From Phocoena phocoena (taxonomy: Eukaryota; Chordata; Mammalia; Artiodactyla; Phocoenidae), in the NCBI RefSeq assembly GCF_963924675.1, contig NC_089225.1:110126313-110190312 (forward strand): DNA of 64,000 nucleotides, given 5' to 3'. The notes beneath the pieces were generated by a model. That model was given only the letters and a program-made list of their open reading frames with translations, had not been told where the DNA came from and searched no databases. Position numbers and translations under genes: made by a program. Position 1 is the first letter of the stretch. Each line of letters begins with the position of its first letter. Shown here piece by piece: positions 20,976 through 32,070 of the stretch.

Positions 20976-23591
20976 ATGAAGACAAAAGCACCCAGGGAAG
21001 CAGAGCAATGGCTGAGAAGGAGGTGTCTCCCTAACACCACGTCGGCCAGGTTTTCGCATTTTTTTCAAGTATTCCTTCTGAATGTCATTTTCACAGCTCA
21101 GACCTAACTCAAAGGTGAGTTTTTCTTTTCTGGAAATAGAAATTATCCAATCAATACACTTCTGAGCGATATCAGCAAATGCGATTAAGGGCAGATTAAA
21201 GTTCAAAATTTCCCATCAATTTCTATAAATGCACGAGCTTTTGAAATGTCAGAAGAGCTCCCTTCCCAGTGAGAAGCTCCTCTCCCTTCCAGGGAGGAAT
21301 CTCCCAACTGGGCCAGGTCGAGGCAGCTGAGAACATCAGACGTTCTCTTCCCACGGACCTTCCTGTGGATCAAAGAGCAGGTGCAGAATTTCTCTTTTCC
21401 AAACAAGCTTTGGCTTTCCTGTCGGATGTGTCTCCTGAGGCCCACGTTCAGAATACCTTTGTGAAGGAAAGTCCAGGAATGGAGAAATGGATGTGCTCCG
21501 TATCCTGGGCGCAGCAGGCCCTTTGCTAACTCCGCTGACAGCAGAGGGTGGAAGGCGGTGCCATGGGACGGGGTGGGGGTGGGGGTGTGGGTGGGCATCA
21601 CGCTTCACTTTGAGTGTCATGTCACACCAGCTTCCCTGCCGGGCAGAGCGATGGAGGGGACGCAAGTGTAAGCGGGGTTGATGGCCGCCTGTCTATCTGG
21701 GGCTCCTCCAAGAAAGAAAATGCAGAGCTGTCCCTGGGCAAAATATCCAAGGAAGTGGCCCAGGATGGTCCGTGATGGTCATCCCAAACTAGCCCAGCAT
21801 CTACTTCGACCACCTCAGCCCCAGTTTGCTCCCCACGATCCATCCTCCACCTTTCCTTGAGCCACCCTCTGCCCCAGGAGGCTGGCCAGTGTGGACCCCC
21901 TCAACCAGGGCCACTGGCTTCTGGACTCTGGTGGGCTGTGCCAGGGGGATCCCAGGCAGGAAGTGGGAGGAGGAACAGAGTGAGGTTAGGGCATTCCCCC
22001 TGCTCCCTTGGATGGAATCACCATTGGCGGGCTGCCTACCTTCAAAGACCCAAGACTGGAGCTTAGAGAAGCAGTCCAGGCCCACTGCTGTCCTCTGTCC
22101 CTCAGGCGTGGGAGAGAGAACACCCGACTGGCACTAGCCCCAGGATGGTGCACTGCCCCTGGCACTTTCCCTACATCTTCTCTCACCTTTGCAAATAGCC
22201 CCTTATCAAAGTCTCCTCAAATGACCCAACCTGCATGCACCATCTCTGTCTTGTCAGGACCAACGGATACACCCAGGTCGTACAACACCGCCTCTTTCAT
22301 TTCCTCACCTTTAAATTTTCATTTCTTCCAAGCTTCAGGAAAAACATGCTCAATGAACCAATTCATGCCTGTACCCTGTTAATCCTCAAGGTAACTTGTC
22401 ACACAACACCTCTCACATTGGCTGCTACCATCCCAATGCCAGCATCTCCAGCCGGCTCTGCCCCAGAGTCCCCACTCCCTCTCTTCTTTTCTATCACTCC
22501 CCCAGCCATCCTCCTCCTGCAGGACCTTTCTGCTCTGTCTTCTGGAACCTTCATTCTTTTGAAAACCTATACCGCAACCTCTCCATATCCTCTCAGAATA
22601 CTCCTCCCACCTCCTGGCTCCCCATCAAGGACATGGTTTTACTGGTAACCCTCTCCAGGGTGTTTGTCATCCCCCGGGCCACCGGCTGGACCAGGAACAG
22701 TGATATTTCTGCATCTGCCCTGCAGCTTCCCAACCACGGCACTTCCACGCTCACACAGAACTCTTCACAAGTAACCTACAGGACGGTGACCAACGTTGAA
22801 ATGTCCCCTCAGAACTTAAGACCAGCCCCCAACCTTCTAGCAGTCTCCCTAACCCTAGACTTTGTCGCCAAGTTTCAGTCTCTCTCCAACAAATCCTTAC
22901 TCTTCCATTGATTTTTCAAAAACCTGATACACGTTGTGTCCTTGAGGGTAACGAGTCCCCACTCCTTCATACCTGACCACGTTCTGTGACTCAGAGACCC
23001 CAGCCAGGGAGCTCCACAGTGACTGTCATTCAGCTTCCAAAGGACCAGCTAAAACACTGTGTGAAATACAAATAAGAAAACAATCAATCTCATCAAAGGA
23101 CTCTGCATGGCTTGCCCAAGAACAAGAAAGGAGATGCATTAGGGTTTGAGAAAGAGATTGGTCATTTCAGCTAACAGTGTTTTACTGATTCTAAACAGTC
23201 ATTATGAACTTGATTTAAAGGAAATGCCTCTCTTTTTATTAGGGATGGAGCTGCATTTATGAGCATCTAAAAATAAGATAAAAGAGCACACGTTTCTTGC
23301 TTTAGTGCCATGACTGAAGCCTACTATGATTTATTGTGATATTATTGATAAAACAATGCCTCGTCCTAGGAGAGCAATGTTTCTCCTTTTTCTTAGAAGG
23401 GTGACACCTACGAAGAGACTGTTGTATGGTAGATAAATGCAGAAGAGAAAGAAGTCTACAGAGCTGGCCTCGGCCCCTAGTGATCTAGTGTAGGTCATCA
23501 GAAGACCGCTAAATCAAACAAGTTAGACGTGAGCTTGAGGTCATGTGGCATGTGTTAGCAGCTCCAGCCTGGCAGGGCTCTCAGGGAGCTC
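20976..23591. other. Single-copy DNA, no gene identified
   Basis: No repeat recognised over 2.6 kb. 21569-21596 is a G-rich run, GGGGTGGGGGTGGGGGTGTG and following bases. The 171-codon frame at 22396-22911 begins at TTG, not ATG, and shows no family resemblance. 21097-21114 is bounded by splice-like signals (see findings). Confidence 0.4.
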
Positions 23592-23606
23592 AGAATGGGT
23601 GCTGAG

Positions 23607-23909
23607 AACATGGATGGACCTAGAGATTATCACACTAAGTGAAGTAAGTCAGAAAAAGAAAGACAAATACCATATGATACCACTTATATGTGGAGTCTAA
23701 AATATGAAACAAATGAACCTATCTACAAAACAGCAATAGACTCACAGACATAGAGAACAGACTTGTGGTTGCCGAGGAGGTGGGGAGGGATGGATTGGGA
23801 GTTTGGGGTTAGCAGATGCAAACTATTATATATAGAATGAATAAACCAGGTGTTACTGTATAGCACAGGGAACTATATCCAATATCCTGGGATAAACCAT
23901 AATGGAAAA

Positions 23910-23955
<46 letters not shown>

Positions 23956-24035
23956 CTGAGTCACTTTGCTATAAGCAGAAATTAACACAAAATTGTCAAT
24001 CAACTATACTTCAATAAAAATTTTTTAAAAAAAGA
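23607..24035 (+). mobile_element. 5'-truncated L1 3' end
   Basis: 3'UTR of whale/ruminant-type L1: CATGGATGGACCTAGAGATT, AAGTAAGTCAGAAAAAGAAAG, TATAGCACAGGGAACTATAT, then ACTTCAATAAAAATT and A-tail. The TSD is AGAATGGGTGCTGAG at 23592-23606 and AGAGTGGGTGCTGAG at 24036-24050. Only about 430 bp were inserted. Confidence 0.93.
23912..23955. repeat. (TA)n microsatellite inside the L1 3'UTR
   Basis: About 22 uninterrupted AT dinucleotides, expanded from the ATATATATAT that ends this L1 3'UTR type. The L1 at 59.1 kb has only a short version. Confidence 0.95.
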
Positions 24036-24050
24036 AGAGTGGGTGCTGAG

Positions 24051-24340
24051 TTGGTTTGCTCCCCAGGGAGGCACCTCCATTCCTGCACAGCCTGGACCTA
24101 ATTTCTACCGAATTTCAGATACTCCTGTGGGGCTCCAAAAGTCCAGGGCTTGTGAATAATTGGTCATACAGGGGAGGACAGGGACACCCTGAAAAGCATG
24201 TGTGGAAACCTGGCCACCTGCCCAGCACTGGCCTCTCAGCTCCACCTCTTTCTCTGCCCATCACTGGATGCAGGTCTGAAGGGTCACCTGCCTTTTACTG
24301 GTGTTGTGTTTGGATAGAAGCAAAAGACAGTAATATTGAC
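24051..24340. other. Single-copy DNA, no gene seen
   Basis: No repeat or exon recognised. Confidence 0.4.
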
Positions 24341-24570
24341 AGTTAGCATTTATTGAGCATTTGTTACATGCCAGATGCTGGGCTGAGGGCCTGCATACCT
24401 CATCTCTCAAAAGGTCTTTGTGGGTTGTTATTTTTAGGGAGCTGACTCTGAGAGATTAAGTAACTCTTACAGCATCACATAGCTAGTGACACAGCTGGTA
24501 CCTAAACCCAAACCTGTCTCACTGTAAACTCCGTGCTCTTAACTACAGCTCTTAACCACTCGAAGGTCTC
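24341..24570 (-). mobile_element. MIR SINE, antisense
   Basis: Antisense MIR order: TTAGCATTTATTGAGCATTTG, ACATGCCAGATGCTGGGC, CATCTCTCAAAAGGTC, GAGAGATTAAGTAACTC, ACATAGCTAGTGACACAGCTGG. Confidence 0.8.
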
Positions 24571-24639
24571 AAGACACAATCCCCGCGCATGTCAAGGGGG
24601 ATGCTCCATAGCAGTTATTTGACCATTGTTCATCGGATA

Positions 24640-25700
24640 AATATTTCTTTGCGTCCTGCACTGTGTAATGCACTTTGTACATAAACACAACCAGTGAAGA
24701 AGCAGGCTTTGGGGCAGAAAGGCGTGTATGTAAATACCTGGAACAAAGGAAGTGTGGGGTAAGTGTTAAGAAGCCCTAGGTGAATTGAGAAGCGGTAGAG
24801 ACCACTGCAGCTGGGCGATTCGGGTACAGGTATGGGGAGACAGGATGGAGACATGCAAAGTTAGGGCATCAGGCATCCCAGACGGAGGGGATGCTGAGAA
24901 GTGTGGGGATGTGCAGAGCACAGCCATGAACCGCTAACTCCCAGTTTGTCAGGAGACAACGTGTGCGGAGCAGGACACCCTGAGTGAGCGTGGAAGGACA
25001 AACCCTCAGGGGATCCCTACTGAGCTAGGAAACGTGAATTTCATTTTCCCAGCAAGAAATTTTTAAGCAGAGAAAATGACATGATCTGAGCTGTGATTTA
25101 GGGAGATCAGACTGAAGCCTTGGTGTGTAGGTTACAGTGGAGGGTGGCCAGAGCAGGGGCAGTTAGGTGGGTTAAAAGAAGATGCAACTGCCCAGGAGAG
25201 AAGCACTGAGCATCTAAACCACAGCCACAGCAGGGAGATCAAAAAGGAGGGAAGGATGTACCAATGGAAAGGGATTCGAGAGGACATGGAACTAAAGAGA
25301 AATGGAAGAGAGGTAGAAGGGGGATGAGATGAGCCTATTAGGTTTTAAAGATTTGGGGTGGAAGGGCACCACACAGAGGGAATTGTAGAATAAGAAGGTA
25401 GAACAACCGTTCCCCTCCACACGGAATCCAGTGATGGACGTGGACTCCAGTGATGGACGTGGACTCCAGTGATGGTAGAAACACAAAGGTGAACGAAAGG
25501 TCCAGGGAAGGGAATAAAGAGAGGGCACAGAGGATTAAGGACGGGACTATGGGGACACAAATGCTTAGGAAGCATGTGATAGTCCAAGAAGTTGGAGATG
25601 ACAAGGCTACACATTGTCACAGGGGCAACGGGAAGGGATGATGTCAAGAAGAGCGGCCAGGAAACTCAGTGAAGTGCCAGGGAAGGAGCTGAGAGGATGG
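24640..25700 (-). mobile_element. Long L2 copy, antisense, decayed
   Basis: Antisense L2 landmarks run along about 1 kb: GGATAAATATTTCTTTGCG (3' end), TTTTTAAGCAGAGAAAATGACATGATCTGAG, TTAGGGAGATCAGACTGAAG, GGACGGGACTATGGGGACACAAATGCTTAGG, and AAGAGCGGCCAGGAAACTCAG. No L2 open frame survives. Confidence 0.7.
25427..25475 (+). repeat. 19-bp tandem repeat, about 2.6 copies
   Basis: The unit TCCAGTGATGGACGTGGAC occurs at 25427-25445 and 25446-25464, with a partial third copy to 25475. The copies are perfect. Confidence 0.95.
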
Positions 25701-26005
25701 GACCTGACCACGGCTGACAGCTTCAGTGAGATCTACCTTCTGGGCCAACCAGATCGAGGTTTCCGAGCGTAGGACAGTGTCACTCTCCTGGCCACCCTGC
25801 AATGCATGTCACGCAACTTACGCACGGTAGTCACTGAGCAACGTGAGATGCAGGATCAAGAAGTCATCACCCTCTCACTTATATTCTCCCACCACCAGCA
25901 TGACAGCAGACAAACCAGCACACTGCTGGAAATGGAAAGGGCTCGCAAATGCTTCCCTGGAAAGTCGAGAAGACTGTGCGGCTCACAGCACACCTGAGAG
26001 TGAAT

Positions 26006-26056
26006 GAGGAAGGGCGAGGGGGGTGGGGGATGGGTGGGGGAGGGGGAGGGCACTCA
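26006..26056 (+). repeat. G-rich tract with G-quadruplex pattern
   Basis: Several G4-G5 runs separated by T, AT or A within 26017-26051. Confidence 0.85.
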
Positions 26057-26098
26057 CCTGCCTTTGTGCAAAACGTGGGGTGAGGGAGCCTGCAGGAA

Positions 26099-26155
<57 letters not shown>
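26099..26155 (+). repeat. (TC)n(CA)n microsatellite
   Basis: A short (TC)n run at 26099-26110 is followed by about 22 CA units at 26111-26155, uninterrupted. Confidence 0.96.
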
Positions 26156-26157
<2 letters not shown>

Positions 26158-26181
26158 TTATCCTAGAAAACCACACAAATC

Positions 26182-26383
26182 GGGCTTCCCTGGTGGCGCA
26201 GTAGTTGAGAGTCCGCCTGCCGATGCAGGGGACGCGGGTTCGTGCCCCAGTCCGGGAGGATCCCACATGCCGCGGAGCGGCTGGGCCCGTGAGCCATGGC
26301 CGCTGAGCCTGCGCGTCCGGAGCCTGTGCTACGCAACGGGAGAGGACACAGCAGTGAGAGGCCCGTGTACCGCAAAAAAAAAT
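26182..26383 (+). mobile_element. CHR SINE, short type
   Basis: Starts GGGCTTCCCTGG, B-box GGTTCGTGCC, ending GTACCGC plus A-run. A perfect 15-bp TSD AAAACCACACAAATC lies at 26167-26181 and 26384-26398. Confidence 0.95.
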
Positions 26384-26398
26384 AAAACCACACAAATC

Positions 26399-27149
26399 AT
26401 TTGTACCTGAGTAGGAAGGAATAAGGATGGATGGACGGTTGAAGATGAAAAGATGGCAAACGGAGGATACCTTGATTCAGCCCCATAGCTAACCCGAGAG
26501 CCTGCTCTCCGGGCTGCAGGATGTAGGGATGACCCTCGGAAGAGAGCAGAGACACGGCAGAGGGGACCCCACCAAGCGCTGCTGGGAGGGCAGACTCCCA
26601 GCAGTAGGGCTGCCGTGCTCTGATGCAGCTCTGCCCTTTCCTTAGAAAAAATGATGGGTTGTTTAAACAGTCAAGGTGAAATACAACCCGTCTAAAGGTT
26701 TCCCTTTCCCTCTTGACAGTGGCTAAAAGAGGAGAGCCGTGACCTGAACAATTTCTGATGGAGCCCGTCTCAGCCAGTAATCCCCAAAAAGTGTCAATAG
26801 AGAGAAAACAATCACTGAGCATATTAAGAGACTGGCCAGTTCCAAAGGGACGATCAAGTCAATCAAAGTTAAGTCCAGTAAAAGAGTTGCTGCAAGTAGA
26901 ATGAATTTTTTAAAACTCTACTATATCCTCAGTGTGATTTGAAAAGACTTTACACCCTTAAAATCAAAGCTGTCTTGAAAAATGAGCCACCTCGAATCAA
27001 AAGGAGACCTTCACGGTCAGAAGATTTTCATTTACCAATGACAGCAAACAGTAGATGGTAAATTGCAAAAAGCAAACAGCAGCCCAATAGAGTAGATGGG
27101 AGACTGCTTCCAAAACTATAAAGAAAAAGATAACATGGGAACTGAAGAA
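26399..27149. other. Single-copy DNA, no gene seen
   Basis: No repeat recognised. The frame at 26397-26822 (minus) is 141 codons without a known motif. Confidence 0.4.
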
Positions 27150-28230
27150 ATGAGAGATTCATTCCATCACGTACATTCATGTAACCAGTACTCTTTGAGA
27201 GCCTGTTGGGTACCAGACCCTGTGCCGCGTGCTGTAACATGCATCAGGGAGCAAAAGAGAGGAAGATCACATTCCAGCTGGAGCAGCAGACCGTGAACCG
27301 AGGCTACGGCAGGTGAGGAGATGGGGGGTGAGTTCTACAGGAAAAGGGAAAGTGAGGCAGGTAAGGGATTGGAGGTCTCGGGATGAGGGGGGAAGGTTCA
27401 GGTGTCAATAGGGTGGCCAGAGCGGACCAAACTGAAAAGATGCTATTAGAGCAAAGAATGGCAGGGAGGGTCCTAGCATGGGGTTATTTGGGTGTGAGCA
27501 TCCCAGGCAGAGGGAACAAGCACAGAGCCCTGGGATGAAAGGACCTGGCATGGCTGAGGAATGGTAAGGCACCCCAGGTGGCCATGAGTGATCGGGAGAA
27601 TGGTGGCTGATGAGGCCAGGGGGTAATGGAAAGCAGGAGGAGGGCACATATGTTGGCCTTAGAGGCCATTGTGAGAGTTATGGCTTCTATTATAATGAGA
27701 AGGGAAAACATCTCTGTGAGATTATTTTTGAGCAGAGGAGTGACCTGATTTAATTTAATTTTAAAAGGATCACTCTGTGTTGAGAAAAGATTGGGGTCAG
27801 AGAGGAGGCAGGGCACAGGAACGAGAACAGGGAGGCCAGTTCAGTAACAGGAGAAAGATAACAGTAATGTAAAACAGGGCTGTAGCGAAGGGGTGCTGGT
27901 AGGTGATCAGTCTCTGGATAAATTCCAAAGCCAGTCCAGTGCTAATAAGACTTCTTTGTGGTTTTGATGTGGGCAGAGACAGAAAGAGAGGAATGAAGGT
28001 TTCCAAATGTTCTGGCAGGAGTTACTGGAAGTCTGAAGTTGCCATCACCAGAGACGGAAGGATGCTGGCAGGCAGGTCAGGGGACTGCATGCATCAGGAA
28101 GTCAGTTTTAAACATAACAGGTTGGAAACTCTGTTGGGCATCCAAGTGGGAAAGTCAAGTTGGGAGTCTGGAATTCCAGAGAGAGGTCAGAACTGAAGAT
28201 GTAAATTCAAGACTCTCAGCTTCAGTATAA
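27150..28230 (-). mobile_element. Long L2 copy, antisense
   Basis: Over 1 kb of antisense L2 in order: ATTCATGTAACCAGTACTC...GTACCAGACCCTGTGCC (3' end), CATCCCAGGCAGAGGGAACAAGC, GGCCTTAGAGGCCATTGTGAG, GAGCAGAGGAGTGACCTGATTTAATTT, GGATCACTCTGTG, GGGAGGCCAGTTCAG, TTGGGCATCCAAGTGGG and GAGAGGTCAGAACTGAAGATG. No reading frame survives. Confidence 0.85.
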
Positions 28231-28600
28231 ACCTCAGCACACTCACAGCCGGCCTAGATCAGGAAGCTGCGTTCTGAGCCCTGTTGTGTGGATATAGTCT
28301 ATTTAATCCCAACTTAGTACATTCAAACACGTTGTGCTCTGGGAATTTCATCCTCTTTGAATCGGGTATTGCCACATACGTACAAAAAACAATTATGCAC
28401 TGTGTCAAATGTTTTAAACGCTCAGAGCATCACCTCACTACAGACGTGGTCGCTCCCTACAACCTACTCACCTAAATTTTCATGTCCAATCGATATCCAG
28501 AGCTGTGGTACCACAAGGAAAAGTGCCCAGTCTGTGCTCAATAAGGCCCTGGGGACGGACAAACAAGTTCTTTGTTTTGTTACAGAATCCAAGCTCGTAC
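28231..28600. other. Single-copy DNA, no gene seen
   Basis: No repeat recognised. Borders the LTR at 28601. Confidence 0.4.
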
Positions 28601-29070
28601 TGCTCACCGCATGACAGGCCAATAAATCGAGAGACGAGTTGCTGGGGCAAGAAATAGCGACTTTATCCAGAAAGCCCGCGAACAGAGAAGATGGTGGACC
28701 ACTGTCCCAAAGAAACTCTCACCCAAGTTAGAATTCAGGCTTCTTTTATACTAAAAGGGGAGGAGTCTGGTTGGTTATTGCAGACTTCTTGGCGTCGGAA
28801 TCCTCTGTTCTTACAGCTGTCCACATATGTCAGGCCATGATGTTCCTGTAAACCTCCAACAAGACAAATGTTATTCTCTGTTCTGCTGTTTATCTCTATA
28901 TGAATGGAAAAGTGTTATACCCTTAAAGGTCAGAGCCTTGAGAATGGCCTATTCTGTATATTTCTGTCTCTAGTCAACATTCTTAACTTGTAGAAAAAGC
29001 AACGGAATACGAAGGTTAAAGTAAAAGAAACAGATCCAATATGGAGTCAGATTTGTTCTTTCTTCTTACA
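28601..29070 (-). mobile_element. Solo retroviral-type LTR (copy A)
   Basis: About 470 bp with TG...CA ends. It reads on the minus strand, starting TGTAAGAAGA at 29070. A TATAAAAG box is on the minus strand at 28743-28750. The poly(A) signal position reads GATAAA rather than AATAAA. It shares long blocks with 30938-31392 (GTTGGTTATTGC, TGTTCCTGTAAACCTCCAA, GACAAATGTTATTCTCTGTTCTGC, GGTTAAAGTAAAAGAAAC). No matching TSD is visible and no viral genes adjoin it. Endogenous retroviral family not named. Confidence 0.8.
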
Positions 29071-29784
29071 ATTTTAGCCAGCCAGCCAATTATTGACACC
29101 ACAAAAGATAACTTCAGAAGAAATCTATCGGCCAGTTAGTGATTAATACTAAAAAGAATTACAAAAATGTCAGTAAGTGGGAAGGAATGTGGTAAAAATG
29201 GAACATACCTGTCAAGTTATACAAAAAGACGTGATACTCGCTGGGTGGTTTTTGCCCAGGACTGGAAATTCTTGAGCCTCTCTGCTTGTGAATGAGGATG
29301 GACACCACTGTGAGTGGTCAGGACAGACACAACTCCTGCTGAGTGTGAAGAGCTCGGGATGGAATTTATGCTCAGGCCCTGTGGATGGACCAATCTCTGC
29401 GTACCCACCGAGTGCCAGGCACTGTGTGAGGGCTACAGACATGAGATAAAACACAGCCTCCTTTTTCTTCTTCCCCCCAACTACCTCTCCACCCCTGGCT
29501 TCACTCTGACCTTTTAGCCCAGGAAGATTGAGGACAGCTTCTCCGAGAAGAGTTCCACCAATCCCATATTACCCCTTCCAATGCAGGAGAAAGGGGAATT
29601 ATGCACAGCCTCCTTTTGTCCTTGTTCCTTCTTCCCCACACTTCTCTGTTGTAAATCCTGCAAAAATGGAACTATTGGGTTGGCCTAATTGACCTCGAAA
29701 CCTACTCAGTCTCAGGGAAAAGTAAGGGAGGGTGTCCTCCAAGAGCACTGCAAGCCTTACAGACAAAGTATGAGGTCTGAATTC
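29071..29784. other. Mostly single-copy DNA between LTRs
   Basis: A short antisense L2-like piece may lie at 29395-29455 (GAGTGCCAGGCACTGTGTGAGGGCTACAG). No primer-binding site, polypurine tract or gag/pol-like frame is visible, so this is not the inside of a provirus. Confidence 0.45.
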
Positions 29785-29995
29785 CCCTGGCCCCGCTAAG
29801 AACATTTGACACGTGTGGCAATGTCTGGAGACATTTTCTATTATCTCCACTGGGCCTAGGCACTGCTACTAGTGGGTGCAACTAGTGGGTGGGTAGAGGC
29901 CAGGGATGTCGTTAAACCTCCCGCAATGCATGGGACAGCCCTCCAGCAAAGAAGCAAAATGTCAATAGTGCTGAAGGTGAGAAACTTTGGTCCAG
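29785..29995 (+). mobile_element. MER5A-like hAT DNA transposon remnant
   Basis: CATTTGACACGTGTGGCAATGTCTGGAGACATTTTCTA, CACTGCTACTAGTGGGTG, GGTAGAGGCCAGGGATGTCG, CAATGCATGGGACAGCCC, and AATGTCAATAGTGCTGAAGGTGAGAAAC. A small internal duplication (ACTAGTGGGTG, 29870-29891) is present. Confidence 0.85.
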
Positions 29996-30937
29996 AGAGA
30001 TGAAGCCGGATGTACGGAGAGATCAAGGCAAATCCTTCGCTATCCCTGGGGAAAAATTCAAACAAATACTATATTTGCTGAAAGTGTAGTCGGCAGCATT
30101 ACTTACACGTGTTTTCTTCCCTTCTATCCTGATGCTATGACATTGGAAAAGCAGAGGTTACTGTGAGGCAATAAATGAGAGGCTGGCCAACCTTAGGCAG
30201 GTTTTTTTTAACCTAGCCTCACGACTGCACTAAATTTTTATACAGAACTTCTACTTCATCAACTTCCTCATCATCTCATCTAGTGTTGGAACTAGAAATG
30301 ATTCTGCTACCAGAACACAAACACTTTCTGAGATTGGTACCTGGAGGGTATTAAAAGGAAAAAGGTAATGAAAGCTGGCCAACGAAATTCTTTAAAGGAT
30401 TCTTAAAAATTTAGACTCACATCTTACACAGACTAATGGGTAAAGAAATTGGTTGGACATTTTAATCAGATGTCAAGCTTAATTTTTGGAGTGTGTTATT
30501 ACTTCCTTAATAAATGGAAATCTAAATTAAAACAGATATAAAGTCAGAGTTGATTTTTACATTAAAACTGCCTTATATGGTCAAAGGGTAGCTCTTTGCG
30601 AAGGCTCCTGTCTTCCCAAGCTGTAAATAATGTAGTAAAATATGAAGAGAGCCTTTGACTGTGGAAATTATTTCTGCTCTGTTCCTCTTGCTGCCCTTTC
30701 AGCAGCTCAGGCCCATGGTTCAGACACTAAGGGTTATACCGCAGGCTGGTGGTTTGAGGACTTTTTTAAAGGTTTGTGGGTTGTGTGTGTTAGGTTTTTG
30801 TCTCTTGATTTTGCCAGCCATAGAAAATCACATGAGTAGAGACACAAAAGGAAATGATTTCCTTTGGTGTTTTTGGTAGAGTGCCATGTCTCCAGTAAGC
30901 TTTATATAATGAATTTGTTACCAAATACAAGTTTGTA
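29996..30937. other. Single-copy AT-rich DNA, no gene seen
   Basis: No repeat or exon recognised. Confidence 0.4.
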
Positions 30938-31392
30938 TGCCTGACTCACAGTGAGGCCAAACCAACAGAAATGCTGGAGTTTGGAGCAGAGAAAGGTTTA
31001 TTGCAGGGCCATGCAAGGAGAAAGGGTGGCTCATGCCCCAAAATACCCCGAACTCCCCAAAGGATTTCAGCAAAGTGTTTTTAAATTCAAGGTGAGGGAT
31101 GGGCATTGTTGGTTATTGCGAACTGCTTGGTGTCGGCATCCTTTGTTCTTGTAGCTGTCCACGTAGGTCAGGTCACATTGTTCCTGTAAACCTCCAAGAC
31201 AAATGTTATTCTCTGTTCTGCAACTTTTATGTCTCTATGAATGGAAGAGTGTTATAACCTTAACGGTCAGAGCTTTGCAAATGGGCTCTCCTGTGTATTT
31301 CAGGCTATAGGCGACACAGAATACAAAGGTTAAAGTAAAAGAAACTTATCTTCCATGACATTTGTTTTCCAAAAGTTAGGATCTCTCTTACA
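30938..31392 (-). mobile_element. Solo retroviral-type LTR (copy B)
   Basis: About 455 bp with TG...CA ends, same orientation as copy A. The minus strand carries AATAAA (TTTATT at 30997-31002) followed by CTTTCTCTGCTCC text towards the 3' end. The TATA region is degraded. It aligns with copy A over most of its length but differs at both ends. No TSD found. Confidence 0.8.
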
Positions 31393-31930
31393 GAGAAGCT
31401 GTAGCAAGGTCCTACATGTAGTCCCCTTCAACATCATTCAGGTTTTTGCAACACCACCAGAGATGAAAAGTGGGAGAGTATAGGCTGGAGAGATCCAGCC
31501 CACTGAGTTCATGCAGTCAGATACCAGAAGCTTCTTCATTCAGACTTGTATCTCTGACTCAGTGAGTCATTGACCCCTTTCCACTTCCCCTTATACGAGG
31601 CAGGTCTGATGCAGACCCAGGAAAACAGCAAGACATCAAGATGGTAAAGAGATTGACCAGGGCTCTCTCACTGGTCACAGGTGGTACAGAGGGGTGTTTA
31701 AAAGACTGAAACTTTGCTAATAAGAGTCCTAATTCCAGATACATGGGACAAATTTATTTTAATGTAATATTTTTCTGTGGTATTGCCTTAAAGGGCTAAT
31801 AATATGTCAGCAAGGGAAGTGACAAGGGGACTCAACAGTTCCTGTTTGGTAGACTGGGGAATTCCTGAGGGAAAAGAAAAAGGATCGCGTTTGTGCCCAT
31901 ATGTGCAGACCTTGTAAGCCTCCCAGATGG
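31393..31930. other. Single-copy DNA, no gene seen
   Basis: No repeat recognised. Confidence 0.4.
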
Positions 31931-32070
31931 TCCCCTCTACCACCCTGTGGGGTGGCACCGTCAGGAAATTACAGCCATGAGACTCAGAGGGGTCAGGCAA
32001 TCTGCACAGAGTCAAAGCAAGGATGCAGTGGGGAAGGGAGCTGACCCCAGGCTGCCTCAGGCCAAGGCCT
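31931..32070 (-). mobile_element. Probable MIR SINE, antisense
   Basis: ACCCTGTGGGGTGGCACCGT, CCATGAGACTCAGAGGGGTCAGGCAATCTGC and GAGCTGACCCCAGGCTG fit antisense MIR with heavy decay. Confidence 0.5.

Noticed and set aside
22396..22911. 171-codon plus-strand frame
   Set aside because: Starts at TTG. Ser/Pro/Thr-rich text from C/T-rich DNA, without motifs or splice context.
28601..31392. A provirus with two LTRs
   Set aside because: No primer-binding site after the upstream LTR, no polypurine tract before the other, no viral coding text, a MER5A in between, and no matching TSDs.
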